A DNA stretch of 64,000 bases from Spiribacter halobius. GTDB lineage: Bacteria > Pseudomonadota > Gammaproteobacteria > Nitrococcales > Nitrococcaceae. A program made the translations under genes and the position numbers. Numbering within the stretch: the first letter of the stretch is position 1; each line of letters opens with the position of its first letter. Positions 38,501-47,931 of this stretch are shown in pieces. The DNA lies in contig NZ_CP086615.1 of assembly GCF_020883455.1 (NCBI RefSeq), positions 2,108,001 through 2,172,000 on the forward strand, given 5' to 3'. The notes beneath the pieces are model-generated. The model worked only from the letters and a program-made list of their open reading frames with translations. It ran no database searches and had not been told where the DNA came from.

Positions 38501-38708
38501 AGGCGTCGATGCCGCTCGTGTGTACGCGGGCCCGGCGGACCTCGCGTACCAGCTCCCGGGCCCGCTCGGCGATGCGCTGCTTGGCGTCCGCCGGGATCTC
38601 CGCCGCCTGCAGGAGACTGCGGACATGGGTCGTCTCGTCACAGCGGTAGGCGGCATTGATGGTGGGATACAGCGGGTGCTCGGTGAGCCGGGGCGGGTCG
38701 AACTGCAT
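35514..38708 (-). CDS. putA: Bifunctional proline dehydrogenase / P5C dehydrogenase PutA
   Basis: A 1064-residue enzyme that oxidises proline to glutamate in two steps with substrate channelling. The FAD-dependent proline dehydrogenase barrel spans about residues 90-460 (for example LSALHPRYE, MVRLVKGAYWDTEIK and the conserved YLACARKLL helix). The NAD-dependent aldehyde dehydrogenase spans about 540-1030, with catalytic Glu in FIAETGGQNAMI and Cys in FQSAGQRCSALR. It starts MQFDPPRLTEHPLYPTINAA, so the ribbon-helix-helix repressor domain of enteric PutA and its C-terminal extension are absent; this is the short, non-DNA-binding type. The ATG at 38708 is preferred because residues further upstream are not conserved-looking. 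Confidence 0.94.
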   Translation of the reverse strand: MQFDPPRLTEHPLYPTINAAYRCDETTHVRSLLQAAEIPADAKQRIAERARELVREVRRARVHTSGIDAFMHEYELSSQEGVVLMCLAEALLRIPDAETVDKLIEDKIGSSDWESHLGESESLFVNASTWALMLTGRILRPQDSPERNFRNTLHRLIRRSGEPVIRQAVRQAMRVMGRQFVMGRTIDEALKRARGAEQEGYRYSYDMLGEAARTDADARRYFHEYAGAIRAIAKVAGGRGPIDSPGISVKLSALHPRYELANRDRAFAELLPRLRELCVMAAEADIGLTVDAEEAGRLDLSLELIEAVSGDEQLRGWHGLGLAVQAYQKRAIHVLDWLADLAERHERRLMVRLVKGAYWDTEIKIAQEQGLEGYPVFTRKANTDVSYLACARKLLAHPERFYPQFATHNAHTLAYVLEVCGDNRDFEFQRLHGMGEALYEQITGRTGLGFPCRIYAPVGAHEDLLAYLVRRLLENGANSSFVNRIVDEKVPVDEIIADPIARVANYSSIPHPHIPLPVNLYGEARRNARGVDLTDTAHLRWLHEGMEAADRREWHAGPTVSGQVRSGDAKPVHSPADHGREVGRVTWATEEDVERALARASAAAADWDATPGERRAACLERYAELLEEEMPTLIALCCREAGKHIPDGVAEVREAVDFCRYYAAQSRREFNGPVTLPGPTGERNTLSLHGRGVFVCISPWNFPLAIFTGQVAAALVAGNAVIAKPAEQTSLIGQYAVQLMHRAGIPQEVLHLLPGDGPTVGGPLVRDPRVNGVAFTGSVPTARLINRQLAEREGPIIPFIAETGGQNAMIVDSSALLEQVTADVLKSSFQSAGQRCSALRVLYVQTDVADELLEMLTGAMAELRIGDPWRLSTDVTPVIDDDARRMLLEHCEHMQREAKLLYRCPDPEAAEAGTFVAPHAFELQSLKQLPEEKFGPILHVIRFRARDLDRVIDEINGTGFGLTFGIHSRIDRTVNHVVSRMKVGNAYANRNMIGAVVGVHPFGGEGLSGTGPKAGGPHYLYRFATERALSIDTTAAGGNASLMSLEDEAPEAPLMLPEPQRYAQ

Positions 38709-38791
38709 GGGGCGGATCTCCGGTGCTGCTGAGCAGAGTGTAGGGGCAGCTTCCTCGCTTGGCGAGGAGCGGCCGGTCACGGCGCTCCGGC

Positions 38792-40192
38792 TCACCCGTT
38801 CCCGGGGGCATCGTCCCCCGGGCGCGGCAGGCTTGCGGCCTCGTGCCCTTCCACCCGGCAACGCAGCGAGCCCTCGTGCAGCAGGGCGCGGACCTCCTCG
38901 CCGATGCTTACGTCCCCGGCACGGCGCAGGATGGCGTCGTCCTCCGCGCGGCGGACGATGGCGTAGCCGCGGCCCAGCGTCGCCAGTGGGCTCACGGCCT
39001 CGAGTGCGCGGGCGCTGGCCCCGAGCCGGGCGCCGCGGCGCTCCAGGTCGCGCTGCACGGCGGCGGCGAGCCGTCGCCGCAGCGCCAGGGTGTGCTCGTC
39101 CAGGCGGGCGATGCGCTGCCGGGGACTCAGCGCCAGCAGGCGTTCCTGGGCGTGGCCCAGGCGGGCTTCGGCGCCCGCCAGACGTTGGCGCAGGGCGTGC
39201 GCCAGGCGCTGCTCGATCTCGTCGAGACGCTGGGCGCGCTCCTGCAGGCGGCGGCCCGGGTGCTGCGCCTGCAGGCGCCGAGCGAGCGTCTCCAGCCGTT
39301 GCCGGGTGTCGCCCAGCCGCCGTTGCTGGGCGCGGGCGAGGCGCTGCGCCGTCCCCTCCAGCTGGCGCGCCCAGGCCTCGCCGTCCGGGCTCAGCAGCTC
39401 CGCTGCCGCCGATGGCGTCGGCGCCCGCTGGTCGGCCACGAGGTCGGCGATGCTCACGTCCACCTCGTGGCCCACGGCGCTCACCACGGGCAGCGGGCAG
39501 GCGTGGATGGCCCGCGCCACCACCTCCTCGTTGAAGGCCCAGAGATCCTCCAGCGAGCCGCCGCCGCGGGTGATCAGCAGGGCGTCCACCTCCGCCCGCT
39601 CGCCGGCCCGGCGGATGGCTGCGGCGATGGCCTCGGCTGCCCCCTCGCCCTGCACCGGCACCGGATAGATCAGCACCGGCAAGGCCGGGAAGCGTCGGCG
39701 GAGGACCGTCAGCACGTCACGCAGGGCGGCGCCGGTGGGGGAAGTGATCACACCCAGGCGGCGGGGCAGGGCGGGCAGCGCGCGCTTGTGCTCGACGGCG
39801 AACAGGCCCTCGGCATCCAGTCGCGCCTTGAGCGCCTCGAAGGCGCGCTGCAGGGCACCGTGCCCGGCGGGCTCCATGTGCTCCACGATGAGCTGGAAAT
39901 CGCCCCGGGGGACGTACAGCGACACCCGTGCCCGGACCAGCACCCGCTCACCGTGCCCGGGCTGGAAACGCAGCCGCTGCGCGCGATTGCGGAAGAGCGC
40001 GCAACGAACCTGGGCGCGCTCGTCCTTCAGGGTGAAGTAGACGTGCCCCGAGCGCGGCCGGGCGAGATTGGAGATCTCCCCTTCCACCCAAAGCAGCGGG
40101 AAGGCGCCGTCCAGCAGCAGACGCACCTCCTCGGCGAGGCGGCTGACGCTGTAGACCTCGGCGGAGATCGGCGTGGCGGGAGAGGGGTCCAT
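38792..40192 (-). CDS. xseA: Exodeoxyribonuclease VII large subunit
   Basis: A 466-residue subunit of the nuclease that degrades single-stranded DNA into oligonucleotides. The N-terminal OB fold (SVSRLAEEVRLLLDGAFPLL, WVEGEISNLARPRSGHVYFT) is followed by the catalytic domain with LGVITSPTGAALRDVL, LITRGGGSLEDLWAFNEE and SAVGHEVDVSIADLVADQRA. A long coiled-coil region (about 290-420) rich in Arg, Gln and Leu follows, then GRGYAIVRR. It is 84 bases upstream of putA on the same strand and divergent from guaB, as in E. coli. Confidence 0.95.
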   Translation of the reverse strand: MDPSPATPISAEVYSVSRLAEEVRLLLDGAFPLLWVEGEISNLARPRSGHVYFTLKDERAQVRCALFRNRAQRLRFQPGHGERVLVRARVSLYVPRGDFQLIVEHMEPAGHGALQRAFEALKARLDAEGLFAVEHKRALPALPRRLGVITSPTGAALRDVLTVLRRRFPALPVLIYPVPVQGEGAAEAIAAAIRRAGERAEVDALLITRGGGSLEDLWAFNEEVVARAIHACPLPVVSAVGHEVDVSIADLVADQRAPTPSAAAELLSPDGEAWARQLEGTAQRLARAQQRRLGDTRQRLETLARRLQAQHPGRRLQERAQRLDEIEQRLAHALRQRLAGAEARLGHAQERLLALSPRQRIARLDEHTLALRRRLAAAVQRDLERRGARLGASARALEAVSPLATLGRGYAIVRRAEDDAILRRAGDVSIGEEVRALLHEGSLRCRVEGHEAASLPRPGDDAPGNG

Positions 40193-40338
40193 GGGGTGAC
40201 GGGCGTCCTGTCGGGTTCAGCGTGCACTCTGCGTCGCCGGCGGGCGCCGGCGCAAGGCGCCGGATGACGCCGCGCTCGCTGCAAGGGAGGCGCGAACGGG
40301 CAGGCCGACGGCGGGTGCCGGCGAGGCAATCATTCGCG

Positions 40339-40368
40339 TTGCCGATACCCGCGCCCGCGCCGTATCAT
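40339..40368 (+). promoter_or_regulatory. Probable guaB promoter
   Basis: TTGCCG (40339-40344) and TATCAT (40363-40368) are 18 bases apart. They agree with the sigma-70 consensus at 4 and 5 of 6 positions and would start transcription about 30 bases before the guaB ATG. The gap 40193-40405 is shared with the divergent xseA. Confidence 0.5.
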
Positions 40369-40378
40369 GATCGGTTAA

Positions 40379-41872
<1,494 letters not shown>

Positions 41873-41958
41873 GCCGCGTCCCGGCCTTGCCTGATCCCGT
41901 TTATGCCGGGACAAGGGAACGGCGGTCGCCGTGCCCGGGCCCGGAGTGGGCCGCTGCG

Positions 41959-42025
41959 CCCGGGACACGCCGTGAATACATCCATGTAGGCTCGACTGCG
42001 GCATCCCTGCCGCAGAGGGTCCCGG
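41959..42025 (+). repeat. 67-bp structured repeat, copy 1
   Basis: It begins CCCGGGACACGCCGTGAATA, contains the small inverted repeat TACATCCATGTA and the perfect hairpin CTGCGGCA-TCCC-TGCCGCAG (41996-42015), and ends GTCCCGG, which pairs with the first bases. A second copy of equal length in the same orientation is at 51641. Both lie in gaps between convergent genes. The rest of the 304-base gap 41873-42176 shows a GC-rich hairpin-prone stretch but no gene. Confidence 0.75.
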
Positions 42026-42176
42026 GCGCTCCTGCCGCGGCTCGCGCCGGGCACCATGTACCGGAATCCCGCGCTATGCCGCGGGTCTGCAGTGCCGGGG
42101 CGGTCACTCGTTGCTGATCAGATACCTGCACTGCCGCCAGGGCACAGCGCCAATCGGTCCTCGTGCCGGCAACGCG

Positions 42177-42974
42177 CTACCCTGCCAGCCGCACCGGCGG
42201 TTCTCCCGGCGGCGTCCGGTCCCGCTCCAACCACGCCCGGATCGGGTCGCTGAGACGGATGCCCGCCTGCTGCAGGGCGTCGTGGCCGAAGAGCACGTTG
42301 AACTCCAGCATGTAGGCGTGGCCCCCCACGAGCATGAGGTCGAAGCCCGCGTGGTCAATGCCGAAGTGGCGGGCGATTCGTCCGACCAGACCCAGAGCCG
42401 CGTGGGGCACATCGTCGAACGACACCTCGCCGCCCCGGGCGACGTTGTTGTGAAAGCAGCCCTCCGGCCCTTGGCGCCAGTAGGCGGTGACCACGGCGTC
42501 GCCTACCCAGACCACCCGCAGATCCCGCTCCGCCGGCAGGCACTCCTGCAGATAGAGCACGGGCTCGCGCTCCGCCCAGCGGCGCAGGCCCGCGGCCGTC
42601 TCGACCAGCGCCACGCCGGCACCCTGGCTCGCCCGGGGCTGCTTCGCCACCAGCGGCAGGCCGAGCCGGTCCAGCGCCAGCTCCAGCGCGGCCGGCGTCG
42701 AGGGCAGGATCAGGGTCTCCGGTACGTGGTCCGGAAAGGCCGCCTGCAGGGCCCGGGTCATCTCGATCTTGTCGTGGCCGAGCCGGTAGCTCGCTGCACT
42801 CGGGAAGATCCGCGCGCCGAGGCCATGCACCAGGGCATTCACCTGCCAGTACTCCGGAAACAGCACGCCATCGGCGTGGGCCAGCGCCTCGCGGTGCTCG
42901 AGCCAGCGTTCGGGGTGGATGTAGCGGGCCGGCAGGCCGAGGCTGCGGAAGGGGTCGAAGGTAATCAGGGGCAC
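42177..42974 (-). CDS. ATP-grasp protein, RimK-like
   Basis: A 265-residue ATP-grasp ligase-like protein. ATP-site features are [17 protein letters not shown] (the P-loop-like Lys and Gly-rich turn), [20 protein letters not shown] and the metal-binding end [20 protein letters not shown]. The pattern with [10 protein letters not shown] is shared with RimK-type enzymes that join amino acids or peptides by amide bonds. Substrates are unknown. An N-terminal pre-ATP-grasp domain of about 80 residues begins [15 protein letters not shown]. It lies between guaB and guaA on the opposite strand; no partner gene suggests a pathway. Confidence 0.75.
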   Translation of the reverse strand: MPLITFDPFRSLGLPARYIHPERWLEHREALAHADGVLFPEYWQVNALVHGLGARIFPSAASYRLGHDKIEMTRALQAAFPDHVPETLILPSTPAALELALDRLGLPLVAKQPRASQGAGVALVETAAGLRRWAEREPVLYLQECLPAERDLRVVWVGDAVVTAYWRQGPEGCFHNNVARGGEVSFDDVPHAALGLVGRIARHFGIDHAGFDLMLVGGHAYMLEFNVLFGHDALQQAGIRLSDPIRAWLERDRTPPGEPPVRLAG

Positions 42975-43078
42975 GGGTTTTCGGTTATCCTTGCGCGCTC
43001 GTCGACGCGCCTGCGAGGCGGTGCCAGTCGCCGCCGGCGCGCATTGTAGCCACGCCCGCCGGAAAACGGTATCGCCCC

Positions 43079-44656
43079 ATGGTCCAGGACATCCACGCCG
43101 AGCGCATCCTCATACTGGATTTCGGTTCCCAGTACACCCAGCTCATCGCCCGGCGGGTGCGTGAGGCGGGCGTCTACTGCGAGATCCGGCCCTGGGACGC
43201 GGAGCCGGCGCGCCTCCGCGAGTTCGCGCCCCGGGGCGTGGTCCTCTCCGGCGGGCCCGAGTCGGTGCATTTCGAGGACACGCCGCGGGTGCCGGACCTG
43301 GTCTTCGAGCTGGGCGTGCCGGTGCTCGGCATCTGCTATGGCATGCAGGCAATGGCCCACCAGCTCGGTGGCACCGTGGAGCCGTCCGCGCAGAAGGAAT
43401 TCGGCTACGCCCAGGTGCGCGCGCGTGGCCACTCGCGACTGTTGCGGGATATCGAGGACCACGCCAGTCCCGAAGGCTACGGACTGCTCGACGTCTGGAT
43501 GAGCCACGGCGACCGGGTCGCGGCGCTGCCGCCGGGCTTCAAGGTGATCGCCAGCACCGGGAGCGCGCCCATCGCCGGTATCGGCGACGACGAGCGCGGC
43601 CTCTATGGCGTCCAGTTCCACCCCGAGGTCACCCACACCCGCCAGGGCCAGCGGATACTGGAGCGCTTCGTCCGCGGTATCTGTGGCTGTGCCGGGGACT
43701 GGACCGCCGGCAACATCATCGAGGATCTCAGCGCCCGGGTGCGCGAGCAGGTGGGCGACGAGAACGTCCTGCTCGGCCTCTCCGGCGGCGTGGACTCGTC
43801 GGTCGTGGCGGCGCTGCTGCACCGGGCCATCGGCGAGCAGCTGACCTGCGTGTTCGTCGACAACGGTCTGTTGCGGCTCGGCGAGGGCGACCAGGTCATG
43901 GCCACCTTCGCCCGGCACATGGGCGTGCGGGTGCTGCGGGTGGACGCCGAGGACCGCTTCCTGGACCGCCTCGCTGGCGTGGCGGATCCGGAGCAGAAGC
44001 GCAAGATCATCGGCAACACCTTTATCGACGTCTTTGACGAAGAGGCCGGGCGCCTGGAGAACGTGCAGTGGCTAGCCCAGGGCACGATCTATCCGGATGT
44101 GATCGAGTCCGCTGGTGCCAGCACCGGCAAGGCGCACGTGATCAAGTCCCACCACAACGTCGGCGGCCTGCCGGAGCGCATGAATCTGAAGCTGCTGGAG
44201 CCCCTGCGGGAGCTGTTCAAGGACGAGGTGCGCCGCATCGGCCTCGAGCTCGGCCTGCCGGCGGAGATGGTCCAGCGCCACCCCTTCCCCGGGCCGGGCC
44301 TCGGCGTGCGCATTCTCGGCGAGGTGCGCAAGGCCTACACCGATCCGCTGCGGCGCGCGGATGCCATCTTCATCGAGGAGCTGCGCCGGCACGATCTGTA
44401 CGACCGCACCAGCCAGGCCTTCGCGGTGTTCCTGCCGGTGAAGTCCGTGGGCGTGACGGGCGACGGCCGTCGCTACGAGTACGTGGTGGCCCTGCGGGCG
44501 GTGGAGACCATCGACTTCATGACCGCCCGCTGGGCGCAGCTTCCCTACGACTTCCTCGACCATGTCTCCCGCCGCATCATCAACGAGATCGACGGCATCT
44601 CCCGCGTCGTCTACGACATCTCCGGCAAGCCCCCGGCCACCATCGAGTGGGAGTGA
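43079..44656 (+). CDS. guaA: GMP synthase (glutamine-hydrolysing)
   Basis: A 525-residue enzyme that aminates xanthosine monophosphate to GMP. The N-terminal glutamine amidotransferase has [20 protein letters not shown], the nucleophile in [16 protein letters not shown] and the His-Glu pair in QFHPEVTHT. The ATP pyrophosphatase domain has the P-loop [17 protein letters not shown] near residue 235, and the C-terminal dimer domain ends in PPATIEWE. Same length as E. coli GuaA. Confidence 0.97.
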   Translation: MVQDIHAERILILDFGSQYTQLIARRVREAGVYCEIRPWDAEPARLREFAPRGVVLSGGPESVHFEDTPRVPDLVFELGVPVLGICYGMQAMAHQLGGTVEPSAQKEFGYAQVRARGHSRLLRDIEDHASPEGYGLLDVWMSHGDRVAALPPGFKVIASTGSAPIAGIGDDERGLYGVQFHPEVTHTRQGQRILERFVRGICGCAGDWTAGNIIEDLSARVREQVGDENVLLGLSGGVDSSVVAALLHRAIGEQLTCVFVDNGLLRLGEGDQVMATFARHMGVRVLRVDAEDRFLDRLAGVADPEQKRKIIGNTFIDVFDEEAGRLENVQWLAQGTIYPDVIESAGASTGKAHVIKSHHNVGGLPERMNLKLLEPLRELFKDEVRRIGLELGLPAEMVQRHPFPGPGLGVRILGEVRKAYTDPLRRADAIFIEELRRHDLYDRTSQAFAVFLPVKSVGVTGDGRRYEYVVALRAVETIDFMTARWAQLPYDFLDHVSRRIINEIDGISRVVYDISGKPPATIEWE

Positions 44657-44674
44657 GGGGGCTTCGCCGCCGTC

Positions 44675-45169
44675 ATGACGACCCCCGCGCCGGACGACGA
44701 GACCCTGATGGCCGACGCCCTGAAGCTGGCGCGACGGGCGGCGGAGGCGGGCGAGGTGCCGGTCGGGGCGGTGCTGGTTGCGGCGGGGCGGGTGGTCGGT
44801 GAAGGCTGGAACCGGCCCATTGCGGCGTGCGACCCCACCGCGCACGCCGAGATCCTCGCGCTGCGCGCCGGGGCGCGGGCGCTCGGCGCCTATCGGCTGC
44901 CCGGCACCACCCTGGTGGTCACGCTCGAGCCTTGCCCCATGTGCGTGGGGGCCATGATCCATGCCCGGGTGGAACGGGTGGTGTACGGCGCGGCGGATCC
45001 GAAGACCGGGGCCCTGGGCGGCGCCATGGCGCTGCACGAGCACGGCTCCCACAACCATCGGCTGGCCGTGACCGGCGGCGTCCTGGCCGAGGCCAGCGCG
45101 GAGCTGCTGCGCGGGTTCTTCCGGGCACGTCGGGGAAGCCGGGGGCGGCGACCGGAGGACGACGCCTGA
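44675..45169 (+). CDS. tadA: tRNA-specific adenosine deaminase TadA
   Basis: A 164-residue zinc enzyme that converts adenosine 34 of tRNA-Arg to inosine. The zinc and catalytic residues are in PTAHAEILALRAGAR and LEPCPMCVGAMIHARV. The substrate-binding stretch DPKTGALGG and a typical Arg-rich tail (RARRGSRGRRPEDD) are present. It is 18 bases downstream of guaA and probably co-transcribed, a common order. Confidence 0.93.
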   Translation: MTTPAPDDETLMADALKLARRAAEAGEVPVGAVLVAAGRVVGEGWNRPIAACDPTAHAEILALRAGARALGAYRLPGTTLVVTLEPCPMCVGAMIHARVERVVYGAADPKTGALGGAMALHEHGSHNHRLAVTGGVLAEASAELLRGFFRARRGSRGRRPEDDA

Positions 45170-45214
45170 GTCCGCCCAGAGGACTGCCAGGTGTCGGTGT
45201 GCCCGTGTTGCCCG

Positions 45215-45239
45215 TGTGGGAGCGGTCTCCGACCGCGAA
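45215..45239 (+). repeat. Single REP unit
   Basis: TGTGGGAGCGGTCTCCGACC continues GCGAA and folds into a GCGGTC-TCC-GACCGC stem. It belongs to the same REP family as the pair at 33667 but stands alone, eight bases after which the convergent cupin gene ends. Confidence 0.75.
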
Positions 45240-45246
45240 GTGCCGG

Positions 45247-45711
45247 CTACCGCCGCAGGCGCCTCGCGACCTCCGGGTTCGCGCTGATTCGGGCCACGGT
45301 GTCGTCATCGGCGAGCCGGGGGCGGTCGCGATCGCGGCTGACGATGCAGAGGAAGCCCAGCGGCTCGTCGCCGGTGGCGTGGAACTGATGGGCGGCCCAG
45401 GGGCCGATGTAGACCACGTCATGGGGTGCCACCGGTTCCAGCCGGTCTTCCAGGATGACCTCTCCACGCCCGCGCAGGATCACCACGGAATGCGGATGGC
45501 CGTGTTGCTCCAGGGAGGTGTAGCCGCCCGGCTCGACCTCGAAATAGCGGGTCTCCAGCGCGAGCGCCGCCTCGTCCTCGGCGGTGCCGAGCAGCGTCTG
45601 CCGGGTGACGCCCCGGAAATGCGTGCCTTCGGTCTTGTAGGCGTGCACCGACACGCCCTGCCACTGCCAGTCGCGGGCCCGGATCACCCGGGTCGGGCGC
45701 TCGTCACTCAT
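45247..45711 (-). CDS. Cupin-domain protein, probable partner of the RuBisCO-like protein
   Basis: A 154-residue single-domain cupin. The metal site is in SLEQHGHPHSVVILRGRGE (three His, one Glu nearby) and the second motif in IGPWAAHQFHATGDEPLGF. In Rhodospirillum rubrum a cupin encoded near a RuBisCO-like protein converts 1-methylthioxylulose 5-phosphate to deoxyxylulose 5-phosphate, releasing methanethiol; this cupin has a similar context and size. The direct evidence is only the fold and the 8-base overlap with the RuBisCO-like gene. It is the last gene of the four-gene operon starting at 48977. Confidence 0.75.
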   Translation of the reverse strand: MSDERPTRVIRARDWQWQGVSVHAYKTEGTHFRGVTRQTLLGTAEDEAALALETRYFEVEPGGYTSLEQHGHPHSVVILRGRGEVILEDRLEPVAPHDVVYIGPWAAHQFHATGDEPLGFLCIVSRDRDRPRLADDDTVARISANPEVARRLRR

Positions 45712-46816
45712 GCCGCTCCTCGAGGGCCGCGCGGAAGCGCTGGGCCGCCGTCGTGAGGTCTCCGGCGCGATACAGGTCGCCGCCGATCAGAAAGATCGTG
45801 TCTGCCCCATAGCGTGCCGCCCATTGCGGCGCGGCGTCCATGCTCATACCGCCGCCGGGCATGGGCCACGCCCCGCGCAGGCCGCCGAGAGGCGCCCGGA
45901 GGCGCTCCGCGATCGCCAGACACCGGGCCTCGCTGAAGGCGAAGCGCCCGCCTGCATTCGGATAGATGACCGCGTCCGCGCCGGCGATCCGGAACAGCTC
46001 TCCGAGCAGCACCGGCGTGTCGATGCCGTGATCCGGCCGCAGCAGCCCGCCGGTCAGGGCCGGGTGGGCGAGCACGGCGAGGCCGTGGGCGTCGCGCAGG
46101 TGTGCAACGGCCGCGAGCCCCGCGATCCAGGCATTCAGCAGCACGGTATCGCAGCCGGCGGCGCGGGCGGCCTCGGCGCGGCGATCCAGCTCCGCCGGGC
46201 CGGCGGTGACGTTGGGGCAGTAGCGCGCCTGCCCGCCGGTGGCGGCGTTGGCCCGGGTCACGGCCGCCTGGCAGCGTGCGAGGCGCTCGGCGAACGGGGC
46301 GGTGCGCTGGTCGGCGAGGCCGTGGTCGTCCTTGATCAGGTCGAGGCCGCCGCGGGCGAAGGCCTCGCAGCGCTGCGCCAGGCTGGCGGCGTCGAGACCC
46401 ACCGGCTTCAGGGCCGTTGCAAGCAGGGGACCGTCGTGCACGCGGAGCCGCGTGCGCAGCCCGGCGATGCCGAGCGCCGGGCCGCCCAGGCACGCCAGCA
46501 GGCCCGCCGGCCAGTCCACCCCCACCAGGCGGATTCCGGACTGCAGGGAGCTGTTGCCGAACAGCAGATTGAGGAGCTGGGTGAGCTCGCCGCCGGCCAC
46601 CGCCTCGGGGAAGCTGACGCCGGCCAGCCAGAGGCCGTCGCCCAGGGGCTCGAGCGAGGTGCACCGGCCAATCCATTCCGCGGCGATGGGGTCGGGCAGC
46701 GTCTCCGACGGCAACTCCGCGGTCTGCTCGAGGCAGAGCGCCTCGACCTTGGCTACCGGATCCTCACCGGGGCCGACGCGAATCTCGTAGCGCGCAAGGA
46801 AACGCGGCTCGCTCAC
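45704..46816 (-). CDS. RuBisCO-like protein (form IV)
   Basis: A 370-residue homologue of the RuBisCO large subunit, shorter than true RuBisCO. The barrel lysine is in TALKPVGL (Lys137), and the metal loop reads LIKDDHGLADQ (Lys162, Asp164), where the Glu of carboxylating enzymes is His165; His251 is in LAHPALTGG, and the phosphate loop is PMPGGGMSM near 320. Carboxylation is therefore unlikely. The Rhodospirillum rubrum protein of similar length isomerises 5-methylthioribulose 1-phosphate; other such proteins act on apionate-derived sugars. The cupin partner favours the first. It starts at GTG 46816, overlapping the upstream stop codon by GTGA. Confidence 0.85.
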   Translation of the reverse strand: MSEPRFLARYEIRVGPGEDPVAKVEALCLEQTAELPSETLPDPIAAEWIGRCTSLEPLGDGLWLAGVSFPEAVAGGELTQLLNLLFGNSSLQSGIRLVGVDWPAGLLACLGGPALGIAGLRTRLRVHDGPLLATALKPVGLDAASLAQRCEAFARGGLDLIKDDHGLADQRTAPFAERLARCQAAVTRANAATGGQARYCPNVTAGPAELDRRAEAARAAGCDTVLLNAWIAGLAAVAHLRDAHGLAVLAHPALTGGLLRPDHGIDTPVLLGELFRIAGADAVIYPNAGGRFAFSEARCLAIAERLRAPLGGLRGAWPMPGGGMSMDAAPQWAARYGADTIFLIGGDLYRAGDLTTAAQRFRAALEERHE

Positions 46817-47931
46817 GGCGTTCCGTCGCCCACCTGGTCGCCGCCAGCCTGGCGCGCCTGCTGAATGGCAAGATCCGCCGCGTTCACGAGGCCCTCGGTA
46901 TCGGCGCCGTGCTCAGGGTACGCGGCGACTCCGACCGAGACGCTCAGTGCCGCGTCGCCACTCGCCATGGCGGCCACCGCCCGACGCATCCCCTCGGCCC
47001 GCTGACGGGCATCGGCAGCGGAGCATTCCGGCATGATCAGCGCGAAGCGTTCCCCGGACAGCCGGCAGGGGACGTCCGCGCTGCGGAAGCGCTCGCGCAG
47101 CAGGCTCGCGATGGCCTGGAGCATGCGGTCGCCCTGCTCATGGCCGAAGCGGTCGTTGTAGAGCCCGAACCGGTCCACATCCACCAGCACCAGGGCAACC
47201 TGGCCGCCGCGGCGTTCGGCGCGGTGCAGCTCGCGCTCCAGGTGCTCCTTCAGGTAGGGCGGGTTGTATAGCCCGGTGAGGGGATCGCGCAGGGCGGAGT
47301 GCCGCAGCCGCCGCTGCAGGGCCATGCCGCCGAGCACCAGGCCGGCGCAGCGGGCCAGCAGCTCGGCGCGCTGCTCGAGGGTGTCGCCGAGACGCTGCGA
47401 CTCGGACTCGGGCCAGACCCGCAGCGCGCCGAGGCGCAATCCGAAGCCGCGGATGGGAAATTCCAGCGCCTCGCCGGTCGGGCCCGCGGCCTCGCGCCGG
47501 GCCAGCTGCTCCGGCGGGCTCGCCGCCCCCCGCCGACCATAGCTGCGGTTCCACTGGTTCTGGCCGTCCCAGACCCCGACCACGGCGGGTTCGGCGTCCT
47601 CCGCGCCCAGGCCGAATGCGCCCCGGGTGCCGGGCAGCAGCTGCCGGGCGGCGGAGACCATGACCTCGATGGCGTCCGACTCGGTGGGCGCAACGGCCAG
47701 GCGGGACAGCAGGCCACTCACCTGAGACAGGGGCAGGCTCGCGGGGTCGCCGCTTTCCGGTGTGGCCAGGGTGCCAAGGGTGTTCAGCTCCTCGCCCAGG
47801 GCCTCCTTGAGCGCGTGGAGCTCGGCGCCGAGGGCGTCCTGGCGCTCCAGCAGCTCGCGCAGGCGGGCCAGGGCAAGCCGCTGCGCCGCGCCCGGGCGGC
47901 CCGCGCGGCCGGCATCGGTGGGCTCGCTCAT
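46813..47931 (-). CDS. GAF-GGDEF domain protein with degenerate GGDEF motif
   Basis: A 372-residue soluble protein. An N-terminal helical stretch rich in Leu, Glu and Ala (coiled coil, about 20-60) is followed by a GAF-like sensory region and a GGDEF domain with DPLTGLYNPPYLKEHL, VALVLVDVDRFGLYNDRFGH and VSVGVAAYPEHG. The active-site loop reads SGERF instead of GG(D/E)EF, so cyclic-di-GMP synthesis is doubtful; it may bind nucleotide or act through protein contacts. The upstream inhibitory RxxD site is not evident. The ATG at 47931 overlaps the kinase stop as ATGA and it overlaps the next gene by four bases, so it is translated within a metabolic operon. Confidence 0.82.
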   Translation of the reverse strand: MSEPTDAGRAGRPGAAQRLALARLRELLERQDALGAELHALKEALGEELNTLGTLATPESGDPASLPLSQVSGLLSRLAVAPTESDAIEVMVSAARQLLPGTRGAFGLGAEDAEPAVVGVWDGQNQWNRSYGRRGAASPPEQLARREAAGPTGEALEFPIRGFGLRLGALRVWPESESQRLGDTLEQRAELLARCAGLVLGGMALQRRLRHSALRDPLTGLYNPPYLKEHLERELHRAERRGGQVALVLVDVDRFGLYNDRFGHEQGDRMLQAIASLLRERFRSADVPCRLSGERFALIMPECSAADARQRAEGMRRAVAAMASGDAALSVSVGVAAYPEHGADTEGLVNAADLAIQQARQAGGDQVGDGTP

